A stretch of DNA of 8,760 nt from Desulfuromonadales bacterium (GCA_030591795.1 JAUVAJ010000050.1:1-8760); one strand, 5' to 3'. Numbered from the stretch's first letter, positions 1 through 7,703 are shown. A program made the numbers and translations. Notes: a model not told the origin generated them from the sequence alone.

Positions 1-1058
1 ACAAATGGTGAGCGGGTGTCAAACGGCACGGCATTCTTGTTCATGGTCAGTCCGGCCTTTTCCAACGCTTCCTCAGCCACCTTGCCGGTCATTTCCAAAC
101 CGCCGAAATCAAGCAACATCAGGTGGTTGTCGGTACCACCGGATACCAGATTAAAACCATGCGCCACAAGACCATCGGCAAGTGCCTTGGCGTTTTTGAC
201 TACTTGTTGCGCGTAAAGTTTAAACTCGGGAGACAAAACTTCTTTAAAAGCAACCGCCTTGGCCGCAATCACGTGCATCAGTGGCCCACCCTGAATGCCG
301 GGGAAAATATTACTGTTAACTTTCTTGGCATATTCTTCCCGACATAGAATCATACCGCCACGCGGGCCACGCAAAGTTTTATGGGTCGTGGTTGTGACAA
401 ATTCAGCATGTGGAACCGGGTTCGGGTGCTCTCCGGCAGCAACCAAGCCTGCAATGTGCGCCATATCAACCATAACCTTGGCACCAACTTTATCGGCAAT
501 CTTTCTGAATGGTTCAAATTCAATAGTCCGCGGATAAGCACTTGCGCCAACCACAATCAACTTCGGCTTGTGCTCTACAGCCAAACGCTCCACCTCATCG
601 TACTCGATGCGTCCGGTCTCTTTATCAATGCCATACGGCACAATATTAAACAATTTGCCGGAAAAATTAACCGGAGAGCCATGAGTAAGATGACCACCGT
701 GTGCCAGGTTCATCCCGAGGACGGTGTCGCCCGGTTGACAAACAGTGAAATAAACCGCCATGTTGGCTTGTGAACCGGAGTGAGGCTGCACATTGGCATG
801 CTCAGCACCAAAAATCTCGCAAGCCCGGTCAATCGCCAGCTGTTCTGCCTGGTCGACAAACTCGCAGCCGCCGTAATATCTTTTGGCAGGATAGCCCTCG
901 GCATATTTATTGGTCAACACAGAACCCTGCGCTTCCAGGACTGCTTCACTGACAAAGTTCTCTGAAGCAATGAACTCCAGATTGTATTCCTGGCGCTCAG
1001 TCTCTTTTTGAATAATTTCTGCAATCTGCGGGTCAAACCCTGCCAGCGTTTGTGACAT
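1..1058 (-). CDS. glyA: Serine hydroxymethyltransferase, 3'-truncated by window edge
   Basis: Cytoplasmic PLP enzyme that interconverts serine plus tetrahydrofolate with glycine plus 5,10-methylene-tetrahydrofolate, the main source of one-carbon units. I translated it by hand from the ATG at 1058: it opens [16 protein letters not shown] and stays open to base 1, giving 352 complete codons of a protein family usually about 415 residues long. The family signatures are clear: [11 protein letters not shown] near residue 27, [15 protein letters not shown] near 55, [11 protein letters not shown] near 95, [19 protein letters not shown] near 200, and the PLP-lysine motif [14 protein letters not shown] with the Schiff-base lysine at K227. 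The start is fixed by a perfect GGAGG (1066-1070) seven bases upstream. A strong terminator lies between rpiB and this gene, so glyA is either expressed by read-through or has a promoter I could not identify. Identification is near certain; the C-terminal part is outside the window. Confidence 0.97.
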   Translation of the reverse strand, partial: MSQTLAGFDPQIAEIIQKETERQEYNLEFIASENFVSEAVLEAQGSVLTNKYAEGYPAKRYYGGCEFVDQAEQLAIDRACEIFGAEHANVQPHSGSQANMAVYFTVCQPGDTVLGMNLAHGGHLTHGSPVNFSGKLFNIVPYGIDKETGRIEYDEVERLAVEHKPKLIVVGASAYPRTIEFEPFRKIADKVGAKVMVDMAHIAGLVAAGEHPNPVPHAEFVTTTTHKTLRGPRGGMILCREEYAKKVNSNIFPGIQGGPLMHVIAAKAVAFKEVLSPEFKLYAQQVVKNAKALADGLVAHGFNLVSGGTDNHLMLLDFGGLEMTGKVAEEALEKAGLTMNKNAVPFDTRSPF

Positions 1059-1083
1059 TTTTTATCCTCCAAACCATTCGTTA

Positions 1084-1115
1084 CAAAAATAAAAGGCAGG
1101 CTTAAAAAGCCTGCC
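1084..1115 (-). terminator. Intrinsic terminator after rpiB, upstream of glyA
   Basis: Read on the minus strand, a perfect 9-bp stem (GGCAGGCTT / AAGCCTGCC, plus-strand 1095-1103 and 1107-1115) with a 3-base loop is followed at once by TTTTATTTTTG (1094-1084). This is a classical Rho-independent terminator. It begins 13 bases after the rpiB stop codon and its U-tract ends only about 25 bases before the glyA start. It would end or attenuate the fab-rpiB transcript. Confidence 0.9.
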
Positions 1116-1128
1116 CACCGTTACGATT

Positions 1129-1593
1129 TCAGATGCGACCGGCCTGAATATCTTCTTCCAGACGGGTTATCTTGTCGAGGCGACCCTGGTGACGACCACC
1201 TTCATAATCTGTAGTCTGCCAGATATCAACCAGCTTACATGCTTGTTCCGTAGTTAGCACCCTGCCACCTAAAGCGACAATATTGGCGTTGTTATGCTGC
1301 TTCGCCATTTGCGCAGTAAATTCATCATGAATAACCGCTGCACGCACACCGGGGAATTTGTTTGCCGCAATGGAGATTCCGATCCCGGTACCACAGACCA
1401 GGATACCGCGATCAGCGTCACCTTTGGAAACAGCCGAAGCGACCAGAGCTGCAAAATCAGGATAGTCGACAGATGCATCAGTCATTGTGCCTAAATCCTT
1501 GACATCAACACCACTCGATTTAAGCGAAGAGACCAAAGCTGATTTTGTTGCCAGACCACCATGATCACTGGCAATAACGATTTTATCAGCCAT
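1129..1593 (-). CDS. rpiB: Ribose-5-phosphate isomerase B
   Basis: Interconverts ribose 5-phosphate and ribulose 5-phosphate in the pentose phosphate pathway; cytoplasmic, RpiB/LacAB family. The 154-residue length is normal. SDHGG at residues 9-13 and DYPD at 43-46 match the phosphosugar-binding region. CGTGIGISIAANK starts at the catalytic cysteine C67, and HNNANI begins at H100, the histidine assigned to ring opening in the E. coli enzyme. The fabF stop codon and this ATG are separated by a single base, and an AAGGTG ribosome-binding site (1598-1603) lies inside the end of fabF, so translational coupling is likely. LacA/LacB-type galactose-6-phosphate isomerases are related, but a fab-operon setting and the complete RpiB motif set favour RpiB. 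A terminator follows directly. Confidence 0.95.
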   Translation of the reverse strand: MADKIVIASDHGGLATKSALVSSLKSSGVDVKDLGTMTDASVDYPDFAALVASAVSKGDADRGILVCGTGIGISIAANKFPGVRAAVIHDEFTAQMAKQHNNANIVALGGRVLTTEQACKLVDIWQTTDYEGGRHQGRLDKITRLEEDIQAGRI

Positions 1594-1594
1594 G

Positions 1595-2827
1595 TTACAC
1601 CTTGCGGAAAATCAGGGTCGCGTTGGTCCCGCCAAAACCGAACGAGTTCGACATGACAACATTTAATTCTGCGTCACGCGCCGTATTCGGGATATAATCT
1701 AGATCACATTCAGGATCAGGGTCAGTGTAATTGATAGTCGGCGGTACAACACTGCGCTCTTGAGCCAGAAGTGAAAACACAGCCTCCATACCACCCGCAG
1801 CACCTAGTGCATGTCCGGTCATACTTTTTGTCGACCCAACCATTACCTTACGTGCATGATCACCGAAGACAGTTTTTACTGCCATCGTTTCACCGATGTC
1901 ACCAAATGGTGTAGAGGTACCGTGTGCGTTGATATAGGCGACCTCTTCCGGGTTCATTTTAGCCGAATTAAGTGCCATCTTCATGCAACGAGCAGCGCCT
2001 TCACCACCTGGTGATGGAGCTGTCAAGTGATGGGCATCGGAAGTCAGACCGTAGCCACACACTTCAGCGTAAATTTTAGCCCCGCGCTTGATTGCGGATT
2101 CCATCTCTTCGAGCACTACCAGACCGGCGCCTTCAGCCATAACAAAACCGTCACGATTCTTGTCAAACGGTCGACTGGCTCCTTGCGGGTCGTCATTCCG
2201 GGTCGAAAGTGCGCGCATAACGTTGAACCCACCCACTCCAAGCGGCGTAATCGTCGACTCGGTTCCGCCGGCGATCATCGCATCAGCATCGCCACGCTCG
2301 ATCATGCGGTAAGCATCACCTATAGAATGTGTACCGGAGGCACATGCTGAAACAGTAGAAAGGTTGGGCCCTTTGGCTCCATGGCGGATTGAAATCTGCC
2401 CCGGCGCCAGGTTAATGATCAACATAGGGATAAAAAATGGTGTGATTCGCTTATAACCTCTGTCGAGTAACACAGAGTGATACTTTTCGATAGTTGGCAG
2501 ACCACCCAGGCCAGAGCCGACAACGACTCCGACTCTTTCTGCGTTCTCTTCGGTGATCTTGAAACCTGAATCAGCAAGCGCCATATCACTGGCTGCTAAC
2601 GCATACTGAATGAACAGATCCATTTTCTTCTGTTCTTTTTTCTCAATAAAATCGTCAGCATTGAAGTCAGTGACTTCTCCGGCGATCTTGGTCGGAATAT
2701 CCGTGGCGTCAAACCTGGTTATAGGACCTACACCGGATTTGCCCTGTGTCAATGCCGTCCAGTTTTTTTCCAAGCCAATTCCGAGTGGTGAGAGAACACC
2801 GACTCCTGTTACGACTACTCTCCGCAT
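1595..2827 (-). CDS. fabF: Beta-ketoacyl-ACP synthase II
   Basis: Condenses malonyl-ACP with a growing acyl-ACP in the elongation step of type II fatty acid synthesis (cytoplasmic homodimer; KAS II). The 410-residue length is typical. The Cys-His-His triad is present: C162 in [12 protein letters not shown]302 in [11 protein letters not shown] and H339 in [10 protein letters not shown], within one residue of E. coli FabF C163/H303/H340. The gating loop GFGGTN is at residues 398-403. The ATG at 2827 is preceded by GGAGGG (2838-2843), about ten bases away. An in-frame ATG further up is cut off by a TAA at 2834-2836, so no longer start is possible. It follows acpP across a hairpin-containing gap and is one base from rpiB. 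FabB (KAS I) is the alternative, but sequence details such as [16 protein letters not shown] and neighbouring acpP support FabF. Confidence 0.97.
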   Translation of the reverse strand: MRRVVVTGVGVLSPLGIGLEKNWTALTQGKSGVGPITRFDATDIPTKIAGEVTDFNADDFIEKKEQKKMDLFIQYALAASDMALADSGFKITEENAERVGVVVGSGLGGLPTIEKYHSVLLDRGYKRITPFFIPMLIINLAPGQISIRHGAKGPNLSTVSACASGTHSIGDAYRMIERGDADAMIAGGTESTITPLGVGGFNVMRALSTRNDDPQGASRPFDKNRDGFVMAEGAGLVVLEEMESAIKRGAKIYAEVCGYGLTSDAHHLTAPSPGGEGAARCMKMALNSAKMNPEEVAYINAHGTSTPFGDIGETMAVKTVFGDHARKVMVGSTKSMTGHALGAAGGMEAVFSLLAQERSVVPPTINYTDPDPECDLDYIPNTARDAELNVVMSNSFGFGGTNATLIFRKV

Positions 2828-2892
2828 CGCAGCTTATCCCTCCGGTTGCTTAACCGTAAACATCATTTTTTTCTGTTGAATAACCTGAAAAC

Positions 2893-2926
2893 CATTCAGG
2901 GAGGAGGTTGATCTCCCCCCTGAATG
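2893..2926 (-). other. acpP-fabF intergenic hairpin
   Basis: A long imperfect inverted repeat lies five bases after the acpP stop. Bases 2893-2901 pair with 2918-2926 (9 bp); after one A/C mismatch, 2903-2906 pair with 2913-2916 (4 bp), leaving a 6-base loop. On the minus-strand transcript it is followed by GGTTTTCAGG, only four U in a row, so it is a weak terminator at best. A role as partial terminator, RNase-processing boundary or 3' stabiliser of acpP mRNA would fit the usual need for much more AcpP than FabF. The function is inferred; the structure is seen. Confidence 0.75.
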
Positions 2927-2931
2927 ATGAA

Positions 2932-3162
2932 TCAGGCGTTCTCTGTAACGTAGCTAATAGCGTCTTTAACGGTCTGGATTTTTTCGGCATCTTCATCAGA
3001 AATCTCGATGTCGAACTCTTCTTCCAGCGCCATAACCAGCTCTACTGTATCGAGGGAGTCAGCACCCAGATCGTCCATAAACGAAGCGGTTTCTGTGACC
3101 TGACCTGCATCAACACCGAGCTGCTCAGCTACAATCTGCTTAACTTTTTCTTCAATAGCCAT
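2932..3162 (-). CDS. acpP: Acyl carrier protein
   Basis: Small acidic carrier that holds growing acyl chains as thioesters on a 4'-phosphopantetheine arm and hands them to the Fab enzymes, PlsX and other acyltransferases. The 76-residue protein is typical in length, with the attachment serine S36 in the motif [19 protein letters not shown]. The acidic recognition helix II ([14 protein letters not shown]) and the ISDEDAEKI segment are intact. The start at 3162 has an ideal AAGGAG (3170-3175) seven bases upstream, consistent with strong translation. It sits 33 bases after fabG and is followed by a hairpin before fabF. The holo form would need an AcpS phosphopantetheinyl transferase, which is not encoded here. 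No doubt on identity. Confidence 0.98.
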   Translation of the reverse strand: MAIEEKVKQIVAEQLGVDAGQVTETASFMDDLGADSLDTVELVMALEEEFDIEISDEDAEKIQTVKDAISYVTENA

Positions 3163-3195
3163 CTTGTTTCTCCTTGTCTGTTGGTCTACCTCAAA

Positions 3196-3933
3196 TTACA
3201 TGTACATTCCGCCATTTACACCGAGCACTTGCCCGGTTATATATTTTGCTTGCTCTGATGCGAGAAACAGCACCGCTTCTGCTACATCAGACGCCTCGCC
3301 AAGACAGCCGAGGGGAATCTGAGAAGAAAGTTCTTCACGTGCTTTGTCAGAAATATTGTCTGTCATGTCTGTGGCGATAAAGCCCGGAGTTACCGCATTA
3401 ACGGTTACATTGCGCTTGGCAAGTTCCTTGGCATTCGACTTGGTCAAACCGATCATCCCAGCTTTACTGGCACAATAGTTAGCTTGACCAGCATTGCCCA
3501 TTTCACCCACAACAGACGAAATGTTGATTATGCGCCCATAACGCTTTTTTGTCATCACTTTTGCGGCTGCCCGGGTGCAAACGAAAGCGCCTTTTAAGTT
3601 AACATTAAGAACGGTGTCCCAATCCTCATCCTTCATACGCAGGATCAAGCCGTCACTTGTAATGCCAGCATTATTTACCAGAATGTCAACCTGGCCAAAC
3701 GCTTCAACAGTTGAGGCAATCAGATTATTGGCATCATCAGTAGAAGAAACATCTCCGGCAACGGCCAGCGCCGTACCACCAGAAGCTTTAATTTCGGCAA
3801 CCAAAGAGTCCAACAGGTCCTGATTACGGGCCGAAGCAACAACTTTGGCACCGTTTTTGGCCATCAGCAACGCAATACTCTTGCCAATCCCACGTGAAGC
3901 ACCGGTTATAATTGCGACTTTATCTTTAAGCAT
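3196..3933 (-). CDS. fabG: 3-oxoacyl-ACP reductase (short-chain dehydrogenase)
   Basis: NADPH-dependent reductase for the first reduction of the fatty-acid elongation cycle (3-oxoacyl-ACP to 3-hydroxyacyl-ACP); a tetrameric SDR-family enzyme in the cytoplasm. From the ATG at 3933 it is 245 residues. Visible motifs are the Rossmann glycine motif GASRGIG (11-17), NNAG (87-90) and the tetrad N112, S140, Y153 and K157 (YCASK). R131 and R174 correspond to the ACP-docking arginines R129 and R172 of E. coli FabG. The ATG at 3933 is chosen over an in-frame TTG at 3948 because the latter overlaps the fabD stop and adds five unconserved residues; a G-rich site (3938-3942) precedes the ATG. An oddity is Cys210 in IPLGCLGE, where family members usually have Arg. 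Many SDRs exist, but the position between fabD and acpP makes FabG firm. Confidence 0.96.
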   Translation of the reverse strand: MLKDKVAIITGASRGIGKSIALLMAKNGAKVVASARNQDLLDSLVAEIKASGGTALAVAGDVSSTDDANNLIASTVEAFGQVDILVNNAGITSDGLILRMKDEDWDTVLNVNLKGAFVCTRAAAKVMTKKRYGRIINISSVVGEMGNAGQANYCASKAGMIGLTKSNAKELAKRNVTVNAVTPGFIATDMTDNISDKAREELSSQIPLGCLGEASDVAEAVLFLASEQAKYITGQVLGVNGGMYM

Positions 3934-3944
3934 TGTACCCCCGA

Positions 3945-4865
3945 TCAATCGATCAGTTTATTCAACGAGGCAACATTCTCAAGATTGCCAGCCGTCGCTG
4001 ATTTTGTAATTCGCTTAACCAGACCAGATAGAACCTTACCTGGACCTATTTCGATAAATCTTTCAACCCCGAGATCCGCCATACATGTTACAGAAGCATC
4101 CCAACGAACCGGTGCGCTCACCTGGGTGACAAGTAAATCTTGAATGCGCTCCGACTTGGTATTTGGCTCCGCTTCAACATTACTGACAACGGGAAGATTC
4201 ATTGCTGAGAAACTGATCCCGGAAAGCACGTCATTCAATCTTTCACCCGCCGGGGTCAGTAAAGAGCAGTGGAAAGGCGCACTGACCGGTAAAGGTAAAG
4301 CACGTTTGGCGCCACGTTCTTTTGCCAGGAGCATAGCTCTTTCTACCGCAGCAGTGTGTCCGGCAATAACCACTTGGCCCGGGCTATTAAAATTAGCCGG
4401 CGAAACAACTTCACCTTCTGCCGCTTGTTGACAGACCAAATCCAGATCATTCGCGTCAAGACCAATAATTGCGGCCATTGAGCCAACCCCAACCGGAACT
4501 GCCTCCTGCATAAAGGTGCCACGCTGCCGAACAGTGCGTACTGCATCGGCAAAACTCATAGCGCCTGAACAAACGAGCGCAGAATATTCACCGAGCGAGT
4601 GTCCGGCGGCATAAGCAGCACTGAAACCGGTCTCTTGCTCAAGCACCCGCAAAGCGGCAATGCTGGTGGTCAGAATAGCCGGCTGAGTGATTGTAGTCAG
4701 CTTTAACTCTTCATCCGGGCCATTGAAGCAGAGTGCAGACAAATCAAAACCGAGGGCGTCATTAGCTTCTTCGAACACCTGCCTGGCAACCGCAAAGTTG
4801 TCAGACAGCTCTTTCCCCATACCTGCATGTTGTGAACCCTGACCGGGGAATATAAATGCAATCAT
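3945..4865 (-). CDS. fabD: Malonyl-CoA:ACP transacylase
   Basis: Transfers malonate from CoA to AcpP, supplying the two-carbon extender for FabH and FabF. The 306-residue protein has the normal length. The N-terminal FPGQGSQ (6-12) is followed by Q61 in the TQPA motif, the nucleophile S90 in GHSLGEYSALV, R115 in RQRG, which binds the malonyl carboxylate, and H199 in APFHCSLL, the catalytic base. These align with Q63/S92/R117/H201 of the E. coli enzyme. It starts 22 bases after the fabH stop. Its ribosome-binding site is poor: the best candidate AAAGGA (4878-4883) is 12 bases from the ATG, so translation may depend on coupling to fabH. The stop lies 11 bases before fabG. A polyketide-type acyltransferase domain is the only other family with these motifs, and the stand-alone size and context rule it out. 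Confidence 0.97.
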   Translation of the reverse strand: MIAFIFPGQGSQHAGMGKELSDNFAVARQVFEEANDALGFDLSALCFNGPDEELKLTTITQPAILTTSIAALRVLEQETGFSAAYAAGHSLGEYSALVCSGAMSFADAVRTVRQRGTFMQEAVPVGVGSMAAIIGLDANDLDLVCQQAAEGEVVSPANFNSPGQVVIAGHTAAVERAMLLAKERGAKRALPLPVSAPFHCSLLTPAGERLNDVLSGISFSAMNLPVVSNVEAEPNTKSERIQDLLVTQVSAPVRWDASVTCMADLGVERFIEIGPGKVLSGLVKRITKSATAGNLENVASLNKLID

Positions 4866-4887
4866 TTCTTTAGAATATCCTTTAACT

Positions 4888-5868
4888 CTACCAACGCATC
4901 AATGCAGAAGCCCAGGTAAATCCACCACCAAAAGCATTAAGCAGTATCAAGTCGTTTTCCTTGAGCTTGCCGGCCCGGTTGGCTTCGTCCAGCGCCAGAG
5001 GAATAGTTGCAGCCGAGGTATTACCGAAGCGATCTACATTTATGTAAACTTTTTCTTTTGGCAGTTTCAGCCTTTTGGCCGCCGCTTCCAGGATACGAAT
5101 ATTCGCCTGGTGGGGAATAAGCAGATCTACATCTTCCATAGTCAGGTCATTATGCGCCATTGCTTCTTTGGCGACCTCGGTCAACATCCGTACCGCAACC
5201 TTGAACACTTCATTCCCTTGCATCTGCAAAAAGTAGTTGCGTTGCTTGAAAGCCTCTTCAGACGGTTGATGGCGAGTACCAAAACCTGGTTGGTACAAAA
5301 GGTCCATATATGCACCATCAGAATGGACATGAGTGGACAGGATCCCCTGATCACCGTCAACCGCTTCAACAACAACCGCTCCGGCAGCGTCTCCGAATAG
5401 AACACAAGTGTTACGATCTTCCCAATCTATAATCCGGGACAAGGCTTCAGCACCGATCACCAGCGCCTTTTTAATTTTCCCGGATTCTATCTGGGCGACC
5501 ACAGTATCAATTGCATAGAGAAAACCGCTACAGGCAGCTGAAAGGTCGTAAGCGTAAGCCTTTTTGGCACCGATATTCTCCTGTACAATGCAGGCAGTTG
5601 CCGGCCAGGGGTAATCAGCGGTGATAGTGGCCATAACGATCAGATCTATATCTTCAGCCGCGACACCAGCCATTTCAAGCGCGTTTTTGGCTGCATTGCT
5701 AGCTAGATCAGACGTATTTTGATCATCGGCGATAATGTGACGTTCACGGATACCGGTACGCGTCACAATCCACTCATCGTTTGTATCTACAAATTTTTCA
5801 AGATCAGCATTCGTCCACACTTTTTCCGGGACATAGGAACCGGTGCCGGTAATACGTGCTCTTTTCAA
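4888..5868 (-). CDS. fabH: Beta-ketoacyl-ACP synthase III
   Basis: Starts fatty acid synthesis by condensing acetyl-CoA (or another short acyl-CoA primer) with malonyl-ACP. The 326-residue protein shows the thiolase-fold Cys-His-Asn triad: C113 in DLSAACSGFLYAI, H253 in IPHQANIRI and N283 in FGNTSAATIP. TRTGIRERHI (36-45) and the C-terminal NAFGGGFTWAS are also classic. The start codon is TTG at 5868: AAGGAG (5876-5881) lies at the ideal distance of seven bases, the protein then begins MKRARITGTGSYVPE exactly as the family does, and the next in-frame ATG is about 78 codons downstream. It lies 18 bases after plsX. Primer preference (straight or branched) cannot be read from the sequence. Confidence 0.96.
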   Translation of the reverse strand: MKRARITGTGSYVPEKVWTNADLEKFVDTNDEWIVTRTGIRERHIIADDQNTSDLASNAAKNALEMAGVAAEDIDLIVMATITADYPWPATACIVQENIGAKKAYAYDLSAACSGFLYAIDTVVAQIESGKIKKALVIGAEALSRIIDWEDRNTCVLFGDAAGAVVVEAVDGDQGILSTHVHSDGAYMDLLYQPGFGTRHQPSEEAFKQRNYFLQMQGNEVFKVAVRMLTEVAKEAMAHNDLTMEDVDLLIPHQANIRILEAAAKRLKLPKEKVYINVDRFGNTSAATIPLALDEANRAGKLKENDLILLNAFGGGFTWASALMRW

Positions 5869-5881
5869 AATCAGTCTCCTT
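5869..5881 (-). promoter_or_regulatory. Ribosome-binding site defining the TTG start of fabH
   Basis: AAGGAG on the minus strand (plus-strand 5876-5881), then seven bases to the TTG at 5868. This spacing fixes an otherwise unexpected start codon. Confidence 0.8.
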
Positions 5882-5886
5882 AAGCT

Positions 5887-6897
5887 CTATGAGTTAGCTG
5901 CATGGAGCTTGGCCGCCAGTTTTTGATGAACATCGTGTTGCACCGCCTGGCTGGCCATCTTGATTGCATTCATAATAGCTTTTGCATTGGAACCACCATG
6001 ACATATCATGCCGACACCCTGAATTCCCAGCAGTGGTGCACCACCATACTCGGCATAATCAATTCGTTTTTTGAACGCCTTGAACGCCGGTCGCGACAGC
6101 AGATAACCTATTTTTGCCAGAAAACTCTTTTCAATCTCACTCTTGAGCATCTGACTGATCGCGTCAGCCAACCCTTCAGTAACCTTCAAGACAACATTCC
6201 CGACAAATCCGTCACAAACCGCTACATCTACATTACCATTAAAAATATCGCGGCCTTCAACATAGCCCTGATAATTAAAACTGGCGTCACTGAGCAGAGA
6301 ATGGGTCTCCCGGGTCAGGTCGTTCCCCTTCCCTTCCTCTTCACCGTTTGACAACAAACCGATACGAGGATTTTCCAGGTTCATCATCTCACGGGCATAC
6401 AGATCGCCCATGATGGCGAATTGCTGTAGATGTGAAGCTCGACAATCTACGTTGCCACCAGCATCCAGCAACAATGTTTGGGTATGTTTATTCGGGACGA
6501 CCGTCGCGATCGCCGGTCTTTCAATGCCTGGGATACGCTTGAGCGTAAACATACCGGCAGCCATAGTAGCGCCAGAATTGCCCGCACTGACGACAGCATC
6601 AGCACTTTTACTCTTAACAAGTTCAAAAGCGACCCGAATAGACGAATCTTTTTTCTTGCGAATAGCAACAGACGCCGACTCATGCATGCCGACAACTTCA
6701 GAGGCATGTATGACATCAACAGACAGTCCGGAACAGTCATGCTTGTCGAGTTCAGCTTGAACTACGGCAGTGTCACCGACCAGCACAATCTTCATGCCCC
6801 ACTTGCGTGCGGCTTCGATTGCACCATCGACAATAACACCTGGACCGTGATCGCCACCCATGGCATCAACTGCAACTGTAATCTGATCAGATAACAC
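5887..6897 (-). CDS. plsX: Phosphate acyltransferase (acyl-ACP:phosphate transacylase)
   Basis: Converts acyl-ACP plus phosphate to acyl-phosphate, the acyl donor used by PlsY to begin phospholipid synthesis; a peripheral membrane enzyme linking fatty acid and phospholipid pathways. From the GTG at 6897 the protein is 336 residues, a normal size. It begins [19 protein letters not shown] with the family hallmark at residues 11-19; [14 protein letters not shown] (102-115), [10 protein letters not shown] (143-152), [11 protein letters not shown] (228-238) and HGGSNAKAI (300-308) follow. The basic segment around 268-279 ([12 protein letters not shown]) could contribute to membrane contact. The frame is open further up to a TTG at 6951, but that extension overlaps rpmF and encodes an Arg/Gln-rich, family-unlike tail. 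The GTG has only a weak GGG nearby and lies eight bases after the rpmF stop, suggesting translational coupling. Confidence 0.95.
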   Translation of the reverse strand: MLSDQITVAVDAMGGDHGPGVIVDGAIEAARKWGMKIVLVGDTAVVQAELDKHDCSGLSVDVIHASEVVGMHESASVAIRKKKDSSIRVAFELVKSKSADAVVSAGNSGATMAAGMFTLKRIPGIERPAIATVVPNKHTQTLLLDAGGNVDCRASHLQQFAIMGDLYAREMMNLENPRIGLLSNGEEEGKGNDLTRETHSLLSDASFNYQGYVEGRDIFNGNVDVAVCDGFVGNVVLKVTEGLADAISQMLKSEIEKSFLAKIGYLLSRPAFKAFKKRIDYAEYGGAPLLGIQGVGMICHGGSNAKAIMNAIKMASQAVQHDVHQKLAAKLHAANS

Positions 6898-6905
6898 AGA
6901 CCCGA

Positions 6906-7085
6906 TTAATCTTCGCTGCCGCTGACGTCTTGGCCTTTGTAAGTACCACAACTGGCGCAGGCACGATGCGGCAATTTAGGCTCATTGCACTGCGGACAGG
7001 TTGAAATTCCATTTGGTGACAGAGAATCGTGAGCACGGCGCATATCACGCTTTGATTTTGAGGTCTTTTTCTTTGGGACAGCCAT
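6906..7085 (-). CDS. rpmF: 50S ribosomal protein L32, zinc-binding form
   Basis: Small structural protein of the large ribosomal subunit. It is 59 residues and begins [19 protein letters not shown], the canonical basic N-terminus of L32. Two CxxC pairs, C30/C33 (CPQC) and C43/C46 (CASC), form a four-cysteine zinc ribbon, so this is the zinc-dependent (C+) version. The ATG at 7085 has AAGGAG (7095-7100) nine bases upstream; the in-frame TTG at 7094 would sit directly against that site and adds only three residues. It lies 63 bases after the DUF177 gene and just before plsX, the arrangement seen across proteobacteria. Confidence 0.97.
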   Translation of the reverse strand: MAVPKKKTSKSKRDMRRAHDSLSPNGISTCPQCNEPKLPHRACASCGTYKGQDVSGSED

Positions 7086-7106
7086 TTGAAGCAACTCCTT
7101 TTAAGT

Positions 7107-7122
7107 CCGGTTCAAATACCGG
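7107..7122 (-). other. Small hairpin in the rpmF leader
   Basis: A 5-bp inverted repeat (CCGGT at 7107-7111, ACCGG at 7118-7122) with a 6-base loop lies seven bases upstream of the rpmF ribosome-binding site. No U-run follows, so it is not a terminator. Any control of rpmF translation is speculative. Confidence 0.35.
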
Positions 7123-7131
7123 GGTTGTTTA

Positions 7132-7159
7132 TAGATATATTTCCGACATCACTTGTCAG
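7132..7159 (-). promoter_or_regulatory. Possible weak promoter for rpmF
   Basis: On the minus strand CTGACA (plus-strand 7154-7159; 5/6 to the sigma70 -35) is followed after 16 bases by TATCTA (7132-7137; 4/6 to the -10). It overlaps the end of the DUF177 gene and would start transcription roughly 40 bases upstream of the rpmF start codon. An extra promoter in front of rpmF is plausible because ribosomal protein demand is high, but the match is modest and this could be chance. Confidence 0.25.
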
Positions 7160-7703
7160 AATCTAATTTCAACTTCTGCAAATCGGCAAAACGTGTATCA
7201 AACTGCGGTTCATTGCAACCACACTTTGCCTGATTTAGATCTACACCACAGTGTGGACACAATCCATTGCAGTCATCTTTACATATAGGTTGGAACGGCA
7301 GGTTGAGTAGTAATTGCTCAACCAGCGGCTCAGCCAGATCAATCTCCTCGCCAGTAAACAGAACTATGCCCATGTCCTCAGCGGTCAGTTCAATCTCATC
7401 ATCATCTTCATTCTCAATTTCGGGCAACTGATCAGCGTAGGTCAACTCAAAATCAACCTCAACCGGGAGCATAAAAGGCTCCAGGCACCTGCTACAAGCC
7501 AGGGCTACCTGCGATTTAACTTGTCCTTGAATCTCAATCATGCCGCCGACACGAAAGATTTTGAAATTATATGAAACTGATCCATCTATGGCCAATTGAC
7601 CATTTGAAATCAACTCATCAAGACCAGCCAGACTAGAGGCATCTAAATCTCCGGAAAGAAGGAGTTCCTCCTCCTTGATCGTGTCGATTTGGATTGTCAG
7701 CAA
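7149..7703 (-). CDS. yceD: YceD/DUF177 family protein (23S rRNA accumulation factor homologue)
   Basis: Member of the YceD/DUF177 family, implicated in 23S rRNA accumulation in bacteria and plastids and nearly always encoded before rpmF; the biochemical role is not settled. From the proposed TTG at 7703 the protein is 184 residues and begins MLTIQIDTIKEEELLLSG, resembling the usual family opening. A CSRCLEPF motif has its cysteines at 70 and 73, and there is an acidic stretch near 96-106. The cysteine-rich tail CKDDCNGLCPHCG...CGC (cysteines near 141, 145, 149, 152, 161, 163) is a probable metal site. The open frame extends to an ATG at 7838, but a near-consensus promoter lies inside that extension, the ATG lacks a ribosome-binding site, and the extra 45 residues are not family-like. 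The TTG has only AAGG 11 bases upstream, so the start is probable rather than proven. Confidence 0.85.
   Translation of the reverse strand: MLTIQIDTIKEEELLLSGDLDASSLAGLDELISNGQLAIDGSVSYNFKIFRVGGMIEIQGQVKSQVALACSRCLEPFMLPVEVDFELTYADQLPEIENEDDDEIELTAEDMGIVLFTGEEIDLAEPLVEQLLLNLPFQPICKDDCNGLCPHCGVDLNQAKCGCNEPQFDTRFADLQKLKLDSDK

Noticed and set aside
2834..2866. Ten-codon leader peptide (MMFTVKQPEG) just before fabF and in frame with it
   Set aside because: It has no Shine-Dalgarno sequence and no codon pattern suggesting attenuation; its stop overlaps the fabF ribosome-binding region, but the evidence is too thin to call a gene.
3196..3948. Longer FabG with start TTG at 3948
   Set aside because: It adds five unconserved residues and overlaps the fabD stop, while the ATG at 3933 gives the normal FabG N-terminus.
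5902..6351. 149-codon plus-strand open frame opposite plsX
   Set aside because: It lies entirely antisense to well-supported plsX, has no recognisable motif and no ribosome-binding site that I can see. It is a shadow frame.
1595..6897. A novel multi-gene or defence system within the fatty-acid gene cluster
   Set aside because: Every gene is a standard family member with intact catalytic residues in a common order; nothing foreign is inserted.
5887..6951. Longer PlsX with start TTG at 6951
   Set aside because: The 18 extra residues overlap rpmF in another frame and are Arg/Gln-rich, unlike PlsX.
7107..7122. Terminator between yceD and rpmF
   Set aside because: The stem is only 5 bp and no U-run follows on the minus strand.
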